Assembly: GCA_003952965.2 (NCBI GenBank) | Contig: CM025853.1 | Coordinates: 29,268,014-29,332,013, forward strand | Source of the DNA: Morella rubra | Lineage: Eukaryota; Streptophyta; Magnoliopsida; Fagales; Myricaceae | Direction of reading: 5' to 3' | DNA length: 64,000 nucleotides | Part shown: in pieces, positions 1 to 13,331 of the stretch | Numbering within the stretch: position 1 is the first letter of the stretch | Layout of the letters: each line of letters begins with the position of its first letter | The notes under the pieces: model-generated | Told to the model about the DNA's origin: nothing | The model's database searches: none | What the model saw: only the letters and a program-made list of their open reading frames with translations | Program-made: the position numbers and the translations under genes

Positions 1-3000
1 AAGACTGTTGATGTGTAATTCCTGATGGAAATGGTGAAATGGGTACCCTTGAAATTTGAAACTGTGAGTCATCTTGCAGGAATTTTGGGTAGAACCCATG
101 CTTGACGAGTGGGATTTGAGGAACGAGAACAAAACCTAGTGGCAAATCAACCGGAAAGTTACGTGTAATGAAGGAAAATTCTTTCTAGGAAAGTTCCTCG
201 CAAGGAAAGAACAACCGCTTCAGGAATTGAATTCCTAGAAGCCCTCTCCGAGGAAGCCCTACAGAGAAGCAAGAAAAGGTTGAGATATTTTTGGCACGAA
301 TCACACAATGGCTTTTCAGTTTTCCCAGAGACAACGTGCTGTGGGGGGCTTCTCCGGAATTAAATACAAAAAAAAAATATTCTTTTATTGTGACAAAGAT
401 CAGGGCTCAAGGCAGAGCATCAAAAAGCAAAAAGACCACAGGGGTAAGAAAAAATAAAACCCTGAAAGGAACAGTCCAAAATCCCAATGGGAAGTTTCCG
501 ATGGATCAAGATAGCAGGGTTTCTTTCAATAGAGAGAGAGAGAGGTGTGCATGGGTGGGGTTTGTCTGCAGAAAGCCCATGTTCCAGGGGAACGCCACCC
601 ACAACGCAGAGAGTGGGAAAGGTCAAATCTTTCCAAAAACGACGTGGCATTTTACCAAGATTTGTAGAGGGGGAGAGAAAACTCCATGATCAATGCATCA
701 ATTTTAAAACTTTTTGGATGACTATTTTAGAAACCCACCAACTGCGACAATATTTTCTCTTAAAGGCTGTTTGTACAGAGCAAACCGTTGGAACTCGGAA
801 ATGGGGTTTTCCATTTCGATGGGCCTCTCCTATATTAATAATACTGGAGTCCTTCAGTCAAGCACGGCCTCTGGTAGTGACTGACCAAAGAAAGACCCGA
901 TGTTACTGCTCAAGGAGAGGTTTCTTCCCTGGCCTGCCTTTTTTTATCCTAATAATACGGCTTCCTGTGGATTAAATATGTTGACAGCTGAAAAACAAGA
1001 TGGCACTTTGCACGAGCAGCTGATATACTTACTTCGATTATGCAGGCGATGATGATTTAGTACGGGGACAGGAGTGTAAATTACACCATTCACTTGTGAA
1101 ATGCTTTGTTCTATTCAATTATTTTGAAATGATTGACAATAAATCTTCCGCGATTCAAAATCCTCAATCTAACTGTTAATACACAACGAGGCTCATTGGA
1201 GTTTCAGCATTCTTGTTCAACATATAATACAGTCAGTGCTGTCTAGTACCCCATAAATGTATAAGCTTAGGCAAAGGGATCAAAATGTGCATATGGCAAT
1301 AAGCAATGCATCAAGGCAAAAGAGAGCCCCGGGGGACGGACCCCCTCTCATATGTGACATGTACCTAAAGAAGGAAAATGGGAAAACAAAATTGGAGGTG
1401 GAGAGGCCCTTTTCCTTCTCTTTCCAGTTCACTCCTTTATCATTAAGTAGAATAAGAGAGAAGATGAACCCTTTAAACGTAGAGTTCAATCTCATTCCAA
1501 GGAGGAAAAATAAATATACTCTTTTTCTTGCATGTAACATAGGAGTCCGGAGTATTGGAGCTTGTAAACGAAATATGGTAGCACACCATCTTACTTGTTG
1601 AGCTATTTTTATTATTTGTAATGGGAGCTACTCGGTAGTATTGGAGCTAATAAACGACTTGAATTGAGTTTATGCAGGATCTAACCCCTGATTGTATGTT
1701 GCTTTTGGCTCCAGTTTTAATGGAGATGCCATAGTCTTTTCTGATTAAAAAAAAAAAAAAACAGAGAAGTCGAAAGTTACTATAAAATATTAAATAGCCT
1801 AATTGATCTATTACTGCAGTCTGCAGAATGTAAGCAGTAACACTTAACCTTTGTGGATGACCAGTGTGCTTATTCTAGGATGGTATTGTATAAGTGGTGG
1901 TCTAGTGGAATTAGAATCAAGATGAAGTTATCAAATGTACAAAATCTTAGTTAAGACAATAAAGAAGCAAACTGGGTCGCCCATTTTTATCAAGTCAGAA
2001 CTCAAAAGCTCCAAAACCAAGTGGGATGGAAGCCCTTGTAGGTTGGCTTGTATTTTTTAGCTTGTCCGCTCGTATGATTTTGAAACTTTTTCTCTCGTAC
2101 GAGCATAATGAAAACGACACCTTCGAGTAGAAATCAATTAGAGGCGTCTCAAAGCAAAACTCCAAAAGTGCTTCATCGAAAGGCTTTTCAGGTTTGGTTT
2201 GGGTAACGTACTTCAAGAGGGGCAGCGGACAGGGCCATACAAACGTGTTTCCCTCATGCCCCAAGAGTCCCACAAAGATTCTCTCGTTTTGACCTCTAAT
2301 TTCAATGCGATTCCTCCTTCTCTATCCTACACCTCCACTTCTAAACCTGAAACACAAAATGTTAATGGGTTTGAAGTACGACCAACAAGTAAATGATGGC
2401 CTATGTCACCGACTTCTTCTCAGAAGACTTTCGTATTTGTGAATCTCCACTTGGACTGTCCTGTTTTTATCAGCCTCCAATTGTACTCTTAATAGTTGGT
2501 GCGGCTAAAATTGGCCCAAGGGGTTGCTCTCACACGGAACTATCGCCTCTACACACATTTTTCTTTTTGCTCAAGTTCAAAAGATTTAAAGAATGTTGTG
2601 TCTTCTTGTGAAGCAGTAACTCGGAACTGTTCTGTATACATGTGGGGGATCCTTCACTTTCAGCAAAGCTGTTCTGGTGGTACTATAGCCAGATATTTGA
2701 ACTGATGTTTTCTAGTATTAGAACTTTGGATGAATAAGGAAAACGTTGGCCTTCCTTAATGCAAATGGGATAACCCAATTGAGTTTAGCTATTAAGGATG
2801 CAAGCTTAGGCTATAAAATACGATTCACATTTAATCAATTCATTTCATAAGGCTCTGCAACATAAAATTGACATTTCTGTCGAGTTTAGAATTAAGAGGA
2901 ACCCCATTGATACGAGATGTTGATTGCTAATCCAAGAGATTTTTGCTTGATCCAATGATCTCTCGGTTAACGTCTAGCTTTTTCTCCCACTTAAATCCTT

Positions 3001-5562
3001 TTATCCTTTTAGCTTTTGCTTTCTCCATGTCCCTTTTCCTTTTCCTTGTCTTTTTATCCTTTTGGTATGACAAGATGAATCTGAATGGTCTGCACTGCAC
3101 GTGGGATGTGCAGGAATGGAAGAGTGAAATGGATGACTGGAATGGAAAGAAGACAAGAGAGTAGGTGGGACTACCTGACGTATTTCTTCGTATCTGCTTA
3201 ATTTCAGGTGCTGGAGATCGGGTTCCACTGCAAAGGAAGCTCCGAAATTGCTGATCTCTTTCACGTTTTGCAGTCGGAAATTAGGTAATAACTAATAAAC
3301 GTACCATTAAAGCTCCATTTGTTAAACCAAGTGATTCTTCCGTTAATCTTGCTAGTCTAAGGCAATTAATCTCTACGTGGGCATGTAGCGCCACACGTTG
3401 GATTACGAGAGGTTTTGGGGGTCCAAAGTGGACCATACTCTACACTACACATTGCAGATAAGTCTAGATAAATCCAACTTCACTGTAGAGTAGCCCTAAA
3501 AAATTATTTACACACGAAGAGATTCGAATTTTAGACGAGAGTACACTCTTAAACCCCAGGTCTTGACCACCTAAACCAATCTATTGGACTTAAACAGTAC
3601 CATTATCCATAGAGTAAAAGCATCAACTAGGGAATATCTCTAGACAGAATAGGCCTGGGTAGCCTCATTGGAGAAATGAAAACGAATGTCCTAGTCGCCA
3701 TAGTCAGAGATTGAGACGTAGTTCCGGATAATGCAGACCCAGTCAGTCGCGCTGTTGCCTTGGACCAGATGAGGGGCGTTATGAGCCCGCGTCCTTTTTT
3801 ATTTTTTATTTTTCCTGGGGAAAACCTTTTCCAAGCGAAAAACGAATTCCTTTCGGTTGGCGATGGTCCGATGGACTACTCCAATGGAATTACGCCCGTC
3901 CTCCCATTCATGTTGAGTGGACCCCGTTAGGGCTTGGCCTCAAGCCCATTTGCAATTTTTTACCACAACTAACGGGCTTCGCAAGGACAACTAATAGAGA
4001 ATTTGTCATGGTCTCCCTGCTTCTGAACCCAGCCCATACTTCAATACCCGGAGCATGTAAACTCCAAAGACGCTGCCCCAAGTTATCCACTGGCCGGAAA
4101 GAATCCATGCTCCAAGCCTCCGGCTCCAAGTAAGTCAGTAAAGAAAAACTGGGACGAGAGATGTTGGGCTCATTCATGTTACACCTAAGCTCAGAACAAG
4201 TAGCTACCTACCTAATGACAATTTACCTGCAGAGGAGTGCTGCGAGAAACACAATGTTCCCCTGTTTTAATGCTTTAAAAATTACAGATGGAGCGTACCA
4301 TCTTCTCAGCATCCAATGCATTGCCAGTCAAATATGCATTGGTCCATATTTTATGCGAAGTTTTGGTATGCCATTAAGGTGGTACTACAGTTTCCGAGTT
4401 AGACAGTGAATGACAGACCATAGCCCAGTTGTGCTCTGCTGATTTTTTGGGGAGTGTCGGAAAATCTCTTGAAAATGCACCAGTCTTTTGTTACCTTAAT
4501 CAACATATTCGACGAGAACGAGAACCAAGTACAAGGCAGCACACCTTTTGACAGCATTAAAATATTTGTCTTAGAAACAAAACTTGTGCTGTCTACTGTC
4601 TGATCCTTTTCCCTTTATTTGTTTTGGGTCACTGCAGAATTTTTTTTACTTCTCTTTGCTTTCGTTTTGGTGGCTCATCGAGTAAACCAAAGGGGTGGAG
4701 GCATGGGGCGTGACCATCTCAAGTCTTCAAGCCAACTATGGCCATGTCCGTGGATGTTATGTCCTACAATGTCGTCCTCGGGTTACATCTTTTGGAGGCA
4801 TGGTGTGGTGGCATCCTAATCCGTTTGCAGAGATAATGATGTTGGAACAAAAAGGTTCGTAAAAGAGGTTAGGAATTAGCCGTTCATGCAAACCAAAATG
4901 CATGCACAATGACCAAACCCAAGCACAAATTGTCAAATTCCATCCGTATTTGTTTCTTTTCAAGCCCTTCTGTTCAGCTCCGAGGAACTTCATTATGTTG
5001 GGAAACTCAAACAATGTAAAAGGTGTGATTCTCTCCCTAGTAACGTAGGAACAAACAAAAGAGACAAAGGAGAGAGCGGAGACAGAGAAAAGAAAAGGAT
5101 TTTTTTTTTTATATAAAATAAATGAAAAAAGAATAGAACATAGAGACTAGCTAAAGAGTGAGAAAGTTCAATATATGACCTCAAACAAGTGCACTTTTAA
5201 CACCCCCATCCCCACTACTGTCCTGAAAATCTTTAGGCGTGCAAGCCCAAGTGGGGTGCCTTATCATGATGATAGTAGTATCCCACCAACCTTCTTGCTA
5301 CTTACCACATCAGCCCTCCTCATGTCTCTACTGTTTGCATTTGCTCCCACTTTTATCTTTCTACACAAGTCAACCCCACATTCATCATCTCCATGACCCA
5401 ATCACATTCATCCACATCATCTCACCCGGCCCCATCCACCCGCCCTAAGATTTTGAACTAACTCTAGCTCTCTAACTCTCTCTTTCCCTCCTATTGAACC
5501 TGCTGATCTCCTCCCACTATCTACCTCCACCACCACAACCACCACTGCCAAATCTTCCCATC
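1..5562. other. Gene-poor region 3' of SAMDC4
   Basis: I see no recognisable gene here. Open frames of 60 to 160 codons occur on both strands, but none resembles a known family and they overlap in conflicting frames. A tRNA-derived SINE-like remnant lies at about 3400-3600 (separate entry). The last few hundred bases before 5563 would hold the 3' untranslated region of the SAMDC4 gene on the minus strand. I could not pick a polyadenylation site with confidence. Confidence 0.6.
3400..3600 (-). mobile_element. SINE-like (tRNA-derived) fragment
   Basis: Read on the minus strand from about 3595, the sequence has a polymerase III A-box-like stretch (GGTTTAGGTGGTCAAGACC). About 30 nt further is a B-box-like ATTCGAATCTC, then a segment ending near TTTTTTAGGGCTACTC. 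This order resembles tRNA-derived plant SINEs of the Au type, which I recognise by pattern only. No clear target-site duplication was found, so the boundaries are approximate. Confidence 0.45.
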
Positions 5563-6600
5563 TTACTTCCGGCGAGTTGTAAACGTTTGAAACACGACAT
5601 TTCCGGCAGCAGGGAACTCATCCACTGTGCAACTCCGGCATTTCATTCCGAGGGGCTCAAGTGCGCCTCCCACCCTTGTCCACACCTCATGGCTGGTGCA
5701 TGTAGTCGATACAGACATGGTTGCCGGCCGGAAGACTTGCACCACCTTCTTCAAAACCTGGGCAACGTCATCAAGATCATCGTAAATGGACCCAACGAAT
5801 TCGAAGCTGGCGTAACTGTAACCATCCTCTGGGGTTACATGAATGGTAGAGTAGCGGTCACCGTCAATTATACCGTTCATGGAATACCCGCATGGATCAA
5901 ATGCAAAATCACAAATAAGAGAGCCGGGGTTAATGTGTCCGATTCCCGTCAGCTCGGTCATCTCTTTCCCAGCCGTGTCGCCGGTCTTCTCGTCCCCGGG
6001 GCGTTTAAAGAATTTGCGAGCGAGGACGCGGTCGAGTTCCGTCATACAGATTTCTAGGGTGTATAACACGTCAGGAGCATGTGGGGTGATAACCAAGTGA
6101 GCCTCATCACTGGCAGTGAAAACATGCCAAGAATGGGAGGGGATTTTGCAGGGCATGACGGAGGCTTTTCTATAGCAGAGATTGCTAGGGAGGCTCTCTT
6201 CCAAATAGATAACTTCTTCTTTGAAGCTAGTGTGAGGAAAGGGCTGTGCCAAGGGAAAGATAAAGCTGCCTCGAGTGTAGCGGCAGGAGCAAAGAGTGAG
6301 ACCAAGGTGACATGCGTAGTGAAGCAATGGACGGATGGATTTGAGGAGCTGGGTGGTCCCACAGGTCTTGATGATGATCTTGGTGGGGTAGACGAAGAGG
6401 CTAGACTCTGATAACACGTAGGCATCGAAATAGTGGTTCCCCACGGCCGAGACCACGGTGCATTGCACGGCGCGTAGGACCTGTTCTAGGGACTCAAAGT
6501 CGAGCTGCCTAAGACCCATGCCCGTAAGTACTGCGGGGTCATCAGGAAAGAAGTGGAGCTCTAGGCGCTTCTCAAAGCCTTCAAAACCAGAGACAGCCAT
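5563..6600 (-). CDS. SAMDC4: S-adenosylmethionine decarboxylase proenzyme, SAMDC4/BUD2 type
   Basis: Intronless 345-residue frame encoding AdoMetDC, which makes decarboxylated SAM, the aminopropyl donor for spermidine, spermine and thermospermine synthesis in the cytosol. The self-cleavage site is visible as LSESSLFV: cleavage is expected between Glu65 and Ser66, and Ser66 becomes the pyruvoyl group. The catalytic Cys80 lies in KTCGTT. The conserved FDPCGYSMNG and STIHVTPEDG blocks follow. The start MAVSGFEGFEKRLEL is the family start; an in-frame ATG 24 nt upstream is not conserved. Length and wording fit the short SAMDC4/BUD2 clade (347 residues in Arabidopsis) better than SAMDC1-3 at about 360. 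No stop or lost residue is seen. The lack of coding introns is normal for plant AdoMetDC. The clade assignment is from remembered Arabidopsis sequence. Confidence 0.95.
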   Translation of the reverse strand: MAVSGFEGFEKRLELHFFPDDPAVLTGMGLRQLDFESLEQVLRAVQCTVVSAVGNHYFDAYVLSESSLFVYPTKIIIKTCGTTQLLKSIRPLLHYACHLGLTLCSCRYTRGSFIFPLAQPFPHTSFKEEVIYLEESLPSNLCYRKASVMPCKIPSHSWHVFTASDEAHLVITPHAPDVLYTLEICMTELDRVLARKFFKRPGDEKTGDTAGKEMTELTGIGHINPGSLICDFAFDPCGYSMNGIIDGDRYSTIHVTPEDGYSYASFEFVGSIYDDLDDVAQVLKKVVQVFRPATMSVSTTCTSHEVWTRVGGALEPLGMKCRSCTVDEFPAAGNVVFQTFTTRRK

Positions 6601-6852
6601 TAAGATATTTGGATAAAAACACAACGGAAAATATTGAAGGGGAAGGTATAAGACAAACTAGAGGGCTGTGCACAGAAAGAAAGAAATCTGGTGGAGGCTG
6701 GAACTACAGGTGAGAGAGAGAAGTGGGGGTGGATGACATTTATAGGTGGGTGAGAGAGAGGTAGAGTGGTGTGACTAAGTGAGAGAAGGTAAGGCTTTGT
6801 TTTGGGCATGCGGGCTTTGCAACCAAGAGTAATAATTGCAGGCATAATGAAG

Positions 6853-6859
6853 TATATAA
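6853..6859 (-). promoter_or_regulatory. Putative TATA box of SAMDC4
   Basis: The minus strand reads CTTATATACT here, about 253 nt upstream of the SAMDC4 ATG. This would place transcription start near 6820-6830 and leave a pyrimidine-rich leader of about 225 nt. Position and composition are plausible, but the motif is short and palindromic and there is no transcript evidence. Confidence 0.35.
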
Positions 6860-9800
6860 GATGATGATATATGTTCCAAATTTTTTTGTGCCAAATCTTT
6901 CAGCAGACAGGAACAGAGAACGGAATTTATGCCCACGCGCAATCTTGTTCTTTGTCAAGGAGCTCTGTGCTAATTCACCAGTCGCTAATTCTGAGCCATA
7001 TCATTCTCCTATAGAGTAGATAGAGATCACTGCAAAATAAAATCCAATTGGAATAACTTATAGTCTATTTCCAAAGTACCTGTGGCAATTCCCTCCTCGT
7101 CTATGGCATTACTACTAAAGTGATCTTTTTTTGGTTCTTGTTAATTAAGCTTTAAAAATCCTACATGTTTGGGAGTGTCATCTTTCTACAGGACCATCCT
7201 AAGTCCTAACTATCTAGTTGTCTTCCATTATATTGGATTTCTATAGGAAGACAGATATATTTAAAAAGAATAATATATGAAGATGTCTATTACACTATGA
7301 AAAGAGACTTGAAGTTAAGGCATTATATGTTGTCTCTCAAGTGGTTTCCATAGTGACATATAAAACTATTTTTGCACGTAACACACTGTTTCTGTTCATA
7401 TATATATATATATATGTTTGTGACAGAAGCACCAAACAATTCATGCCAAACTAGTACTCTGAGCACAAGTTTTGAAAGTACATATGTTACTACTATCGTT
7501 GTAACTTTACCTTGTTGATGTGTTTGCTGGTTTTAAATCTAAATTATGAGGTTAAAGAATGTTTTTCCTTCTCTATCTCTTTCTTTTACTGTCTTGAATT
7601 TCGGAAGAGCAGACTTATTTGCAGATTGGAGGACGATTTTCATGGATATATCTTCTACTAAGCACTAGAAGATCAGTACTGATATCCAAACTTTTTATCA
7701 TAAGGATCATAATTATGGTGAAGCTTTTCCAGTCAATGGAACAGTTTTAAACTGGTAATGTACAGAAAACTGGTAACCATTAATGCGTTGGGACAATATC
7801 ATATCCTTTGCTCGCGACTAGCCAACAAATATCACTATAGCAGTACAGGTTCATAAAATTGGTCTTTTGAGAAAGAAGATTGGGTCAAAATCCAGCCAGC
7901 ATGTAAAATATCAAACTCACTCGCATGATAGTGACTATGGAACACAAACATAATTATAGACCAGACGTACTCGTTGTAAGTTCTCATGCATGACAACAAT
8001 AATTGGCGTATACTGCTGAGGTTAATTTGCCGCCTATAGGGTGTTCTCAAAGAGGAAGACCAAATAAGATCAAAGACAGAACAAAACAGATCGCGGTTCT
8101 ATAACTCAAAACACTACTCTCAAAGACATGATGTGAGGAGCCCCCAAGGCCCAAATATTTATAAGATATTGGCATTGGCAGCTAATGGATATTGAAAAGG
8201 TAAATTATAAGACCAGTTTTCAATGGAAATAACTGTTGACAAGGACACCATTGTCGATCCTTGGGAGGGCAGGTGTTAATCAAAGAAGAGCAAGACGTGC
8301 CCGAAATAACATCAATATTTTGGCTTTAAAGAATATTTTAGTTTGCAAAGTATAAAACTTGAAAGAAGGGGAAAAAAAAAACGAAAAACAAAAGGAATCA
8401 AGCGTGGCAGGTAAATAATGAGAATATCCTTTGAATTTGGGGGAGGCCCCGTAAATAGTACGTGAAATGAAAGGCATTCTGCAATCACATCATTTTTATT
8501 CTCCATGGATCGAATTTCTTGCAGCTAGGTGGCATTATAATCATTTCGTTTTTGTATTTCTCGAAGCATGCACGCTTTTTAAATATATATATATATATAC
8601 ACACACATATATATGAGTGTACGTATATATATCGATTTAACTTTCATATTGCTCTTAGATTTTAGCCTTGCCTTTTTTTCTAAGGTTTTTGAGGAACAAC
8701 TTTGGAAATCTGCAGAACCCATCACTCTTTAGTCCCCGGAGGTAATGGGAGAACCTCTCATGAGATGACTACGTGTACATTAATATAGATAGATGTTCGG
8801 GAGCTAGGTTTTGTGGGTCACCATTGATTATCTATTGGGTTAAAGGAGCATACATTTTTACCAAAAAAAAAAAAAAGGTCTTACAATTTCCATATTTGCC
8901 GTCCATGAAGTTGGCTCTTATAACTTATAGTAGACCGCGTACTGTAACTTTGAAGGAAAAGGAAGCAATTACTACTTAGTGGGCTTCTGTAGGAAGTTGC
9001 GTAATCTCCCTAGTCCCTAAACTACCTTCCCTGTCACATTTTCACTCTTCTTGGCGTTTAATATAAGACTTATATATTCTCAAGATTATAACAATAATTC
9101 AACATGATCAGCTCTAGAGAAGCTTCCATATAAAAGGTATAAATATCGACACGATAGATACACAAGGTGAAGTAGATAGAGAGGTATAGGGGAAGACAGT
9201 GGGGAAGATAGCTCGATGGGTATACCCGAAGGGTTAGGCAATGATGCAAAACTGTGAGTTTAGGCTCAATTTTTTGCAGTTTAAGGGGGAAGGGGAATGA
9301 TGCAGAGTGTATGCGTCATGAATAAATCTTATGGTGTGGCTGGCAGCCTCCATTATGACCACAATCCCACCTCTTTGTGCTGCACGCGCAATACCAAACT
9401 TAAAAAAATACAACTATTTCAAGATGATACGCAAAAAAGGGTCTTTCTCTGTCATCTAAAATGGTCAACCACTTTCAACTATAATGCCAAATGTATATGT
9501 TGAATCAAATCTTACTTAAAAAGTCTCAACCAAACTCTCGAACAAAATAAGCCCACCTTTTACATCAAAAAGTTGCAGCCATAATCTCCCATATATCTTA
9601 GGACGAAGGGGGGGGTTTTTGAAAACTTTGGTTAATTATCTGAGGGGGACAAAGAAAAGGAGCTGTTTTTGAATGACTTTAAGACCTAATCTTGGATTGG
9701 TCCAGTAAGTCACCTTTTAAACCCTATAGCCTGACCATATTGCCTTCTCCTCCCACCCAAATCATACAACCCTAAACCCCATGATTGGTCCCACTCATGA

Positions 9801-11850
9801 GCCGTATGCGCCCCCCGACAACCACCGTGGCCGGACCCATTCAGCTACACATCATCTAACATGTGTCCCAACTGCTTGGCACATCAGGGTCCATCCTTGT
9901 TCTAGGCCCCAAACGAAGTTTAGGGACATGGCGACCCTACTGGGTCCTCGGATGGGCGACAATCACACTTGTTGGTATGGAACAATCGGGCTTAGCCGCC
10001 AGACATGCATGCTTGCACGCGCACATTTGCACATATATATGTAGCATTTACAAAATGCATGACACAAATAGGTCATATATCATATCTACATATAATTTTT
10101 TTCATCCCCCTCTTTTCGAGCACTAGTGAGCATTTCTGAGTGCTACTGTACCATGCGCACAAAATTGCCCTAAGCTTATGGAGCCCACCACTTGTTGTTT
10201 TGGATGATCCACTGTGATAAGTTAGTGCCCAAGCTTTGGGGGGGTCTTGGGTTCATTTTCATGAAACTTCACTATCCCAATCCTTTTGGCTTTTGGTTTT
10301 GGGTGTTGGAGCTATCCTGTCACTTAAATCTTGTTAATTCTCCTTTTGACTTTTCCTAATCCGAAGATTCTGCAGTAAATAAGTGGCTGTCAAGTTAGTT
10401 GACACTAATATGATTATGAATTTTGTTTGGGGTTGTGGAAGCGAATAAGGTTATAAATTAACAATGCTAGGTCAATTTGTGAACTTCAAAAGATTGATGA
10501 CAATGGCTGTTCAGAGCAATGCATAACCATCTGCAATATATATATATACATATAAATGCCAATACCAAAGTGCTTTATTTATAAGGACTGACATGATCGC
10601 TCCAGCCCAAAAAATTAAGAGCAACATGCCGACTCACATGATCTTCACAGATTTGGTTCCTATTATACACATGTTAAAGGCTACTATGCAAAGTACTCTA
10701 ATATTTTTTTTCTTGTTGTAGAAAATAAGAAAAGCCCGATACTCATTATCTACGAATGTAAAATGTCTTTGTTATTTTAAAATGAGGATCTTCCCTTTTA
10801 ATCCCAAAATTTACTTCAGAATGTTAAAAAGAAGTCAAAACTACCAAAGTGGTCACATTTAACCCAAACACTACCAAAATGCGTCAACTTTCGCCTTATT
10901 ATAGAATCCAACCGTCAATATTATGTCACATAGCTTATTTTCTGTATATTTCAACTATCAGGATTCTATGACATCGTAGTGAATATTTATATATTTTGAT
11001 AGTTTTTGAACTAAATGTTATAATTTTGGTATTTGGGACCTCTTTTTCATGACATTGTGACATAAGTTTAAAGGCTAAATGATGTTTCCCCTTCAAAATG
11101 TTTTAAGGATGATTACAAATTAACATAAATTCAACTAAAATTTTCGACCTAAATGATAGACATAGTAAAAAAAATTATGGAAAGTAACGAATAAGCGTAT
11201 TTTTAAGAAGGATCTTAATGATTACAATCCACAATTTTAAGAAAATTCTCAAACGATTAGGCATGCATGCTCCAAGAAATCTTGAAAATAAAGATTAGAA
11301 CTCGTTTTGTATAATGCATATAATACGAACTCAATTGTTTATACGAAGAGTACTCTTGATGATTAATCAGTTACACACACAAGTTTTAAAAAAGAAATTC
11401 GAGACTTTACAGTAAAAAGTGAGAACAAGATTGTCGGTAAGAAGGATTTTAATGATTATATACAGTGATCATAATTAATTTTAACAGAAGTACTCTAAAA
11501 AAAAATTGACTTATATAGTTCTCAATTAGCATATCTTGGAAAGATATTAAAACTCGTTATCTATACACAAAATACCTTAAGAATCATCTACAACAAGAAC
11601 CTTGATGGATACAATTCCACATGAAATTTAATAAAAAAAATTGAAAAGAAAGACCGGCATGCTCAAGCAAATCTTTTGGTAAAAACCCTTATAATTTTTT
11701 TTTTCATGCTGGTTGCATCTCCTTTTATTTTATCTTTTTTTTTGTCTTCGTGAAGATCACGATCAGCTTGGGAAGATGAATCTGATCATTGTATATGCAA
11801 GTGAAAGGGGCTTCAGGATTAACATGTGTGAGTCCTAATTTTAGCCCTAA
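6860..11850. other. Intergenic AT-rich region, no gene recognised
   Basis: About 5 kb between the SAMDC4 promoter and a repeat cluster. It holds short dinucleotide runs: (TA)n near 7398-7415, (AT)n/(AC)n near 8583-8607 and (TA)n near 10538. Small unrelated open frames are present. I see no conserved protein segment, tRNA or recognisable microRNA precursor. Confidence 0.5.
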
Positions 11851-12201
11851 TCATAGTGACAGGAAAGGTAACAAAAAAGTCTAGACCTTTTCTGTAAACT
11901 TTTCCTCTTCCCTCTTTTGTGCATAAACACCTCTCCTTCACAATTTCTCTTTGGGCGCCGGAGAAGAGCACCTCCTCCTGTTCGCCCAACCCCTAGCCTC
12001 TTCCTAGTTAGTGTATTTTTTCTTCTTTTTTTGGGGTCGATTTTCATTTCGAAAGGGTTTGGTTTTTAGATGGATTGAGTGACAATCACCATGTTCGGGT
12101 GACTTTTGACAAACATGCACCACAGGGTTGGCTTTAGCTATCCCGGATCTGTAAGGAAGACAACGTCTGATAGCACGAGGACGGTGCGTGTGATGACACG
12201 C

Positions 12202-13331
12202 TGTTAGGAACTCCGGTCAAGGACTCTAAAACAAGTACCAATTTCCCCACGTACCCGATCTACTCCAATAACACAACGATCCTCCCGACCAATGATGAAT
12301 AACACACGAGCGTAATATATAGGATCTAACACACAAGAATGACAAATATCTCACTATTTATGATAAAAGAAAACGTGGTCTAAGGATTATTAGTCCTTTG
12401 AACCACAAGGAATGAGACAATCTCGATTAAGAGTTAATTAGCCCCAGAACGGGTACCCAAACTAGGTTATTAGCCTAGAATGAATCCCAAGCGACAAAGT
12501 TATTAGCCCTGACACCGACTAAGCATATACGTGCCTATGCTCGGCCAAAACACTCCAAAAGCACTCGACTATTGTTGATATTCTCTGGATGCCCCACACT
12601 AATGCACCTAAGGATGTTTATATAGACATCCTTAGGTGCTTACAAACCCTAATGGACACAAATCAAATCACCGATCTTTAGGAGTCAATCTCGTCGATCA
12701 AGTAGATTTGATATAACATGCCTAATAAGCCAAACACAAAAAAAAAGAGAGAATATTCTAGACTTTCGGAGAAACGCCCGAATCTAGAAGATACGATTCC
12801 CAGACTTCGCCAGATACGTCCCGCCTTTGTTCCAGCCAAAATGTAAACGCCCGAGGTGTAAGTGTAGACGCCGATGTGCAAGTACTTCGGCCCGAGGTGC
12901 AAGTAGTTCTTATTCTTTACTTGCCCGAATGACATGGACTAAGCCTTGATTATTATTGGCACCCATCTCGGTCTTGGTAGTATCAACCCGACTCTTTTGG
13001 ATTAGTCCTATTGAGTGATCGGTCGGCATGATTTGGCTGCCCTGGTCAGTCAGTCTGCCTGGGCGGTCCTGATTAGTCAGCCTGCTTTGGTTGCCCTGGT
13101 CAGCCCCGATCGAACAGCCGGCTTTGGCTACCCTGGTCAGTCAGCCTGCTTTGGCTACCCTGGTCAGTCAGTCTTCCTAGCCGGCCCTGATTGGTCAGCC
13201 ATGTTTCTGTTTCGACTGTGCACGCTCGGGGTGTGTTAGGAGCGCACTGGTCGGTCACTGGCGCCGCCTCTTGCCTCTCATCTTCCCACTCGTGGTAGTC
13301 CAGACCGTGGTCTTTATTGGGGATCCTGTCA
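12202..13331. mobile_element. Candidate 1130-bp solo LTR with 5-bp target duplication
   Basis: The segment begins TGTTAGGAAC and ends GGATCCTGTCA, the TG...CA termini expected of an LTR. It is flanked by identical 5-bp sequences CACGC at 12197-12201 and 13332-13336. Inside are a palindromic TATA-like hairpin (12604-12639) and a short tandem repeat (about 13015-13200), both common in long LTRs. No gag-pol coding sequence and no second LTR are present, so a solo LTR left by recombination is the simplest reading. A 5-bp match can arise by chance. Confidence 0.45.
13015..13200 (+). repeat. Degenerate minisatellite, about 27-bp period
   Basis: Imperfect tandem repeats of a unit like TTTGGCTACCCTGGTCAGTC plus seven more bases; the last two units near 13120-13175 are almost identical. 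It explains the repetitive open frame on this strand and lies within the candidate LTR. Confidence 0.7.

Noticed and set aside
291..975. Open frames of 132 and 162 codons near the left edge
   Set aside because: They overlap in different frames, resemble no family, and have low-complexity composition; no splice or codon signal supports them.
5494..6411. Plus-strand frames across the SAMDC4 gene (187, 73 and 110 codons)
   Set aside because: They are antisense shadows of the clearly conserved SAMDC4 reading frame.
13015..13239. 74-codon frame with repeated Gly-Tyr-Pro-Gly motifs
   Set aside because: It is the translation of a degenerate minisatellite within a candidate LTR, not a gene.
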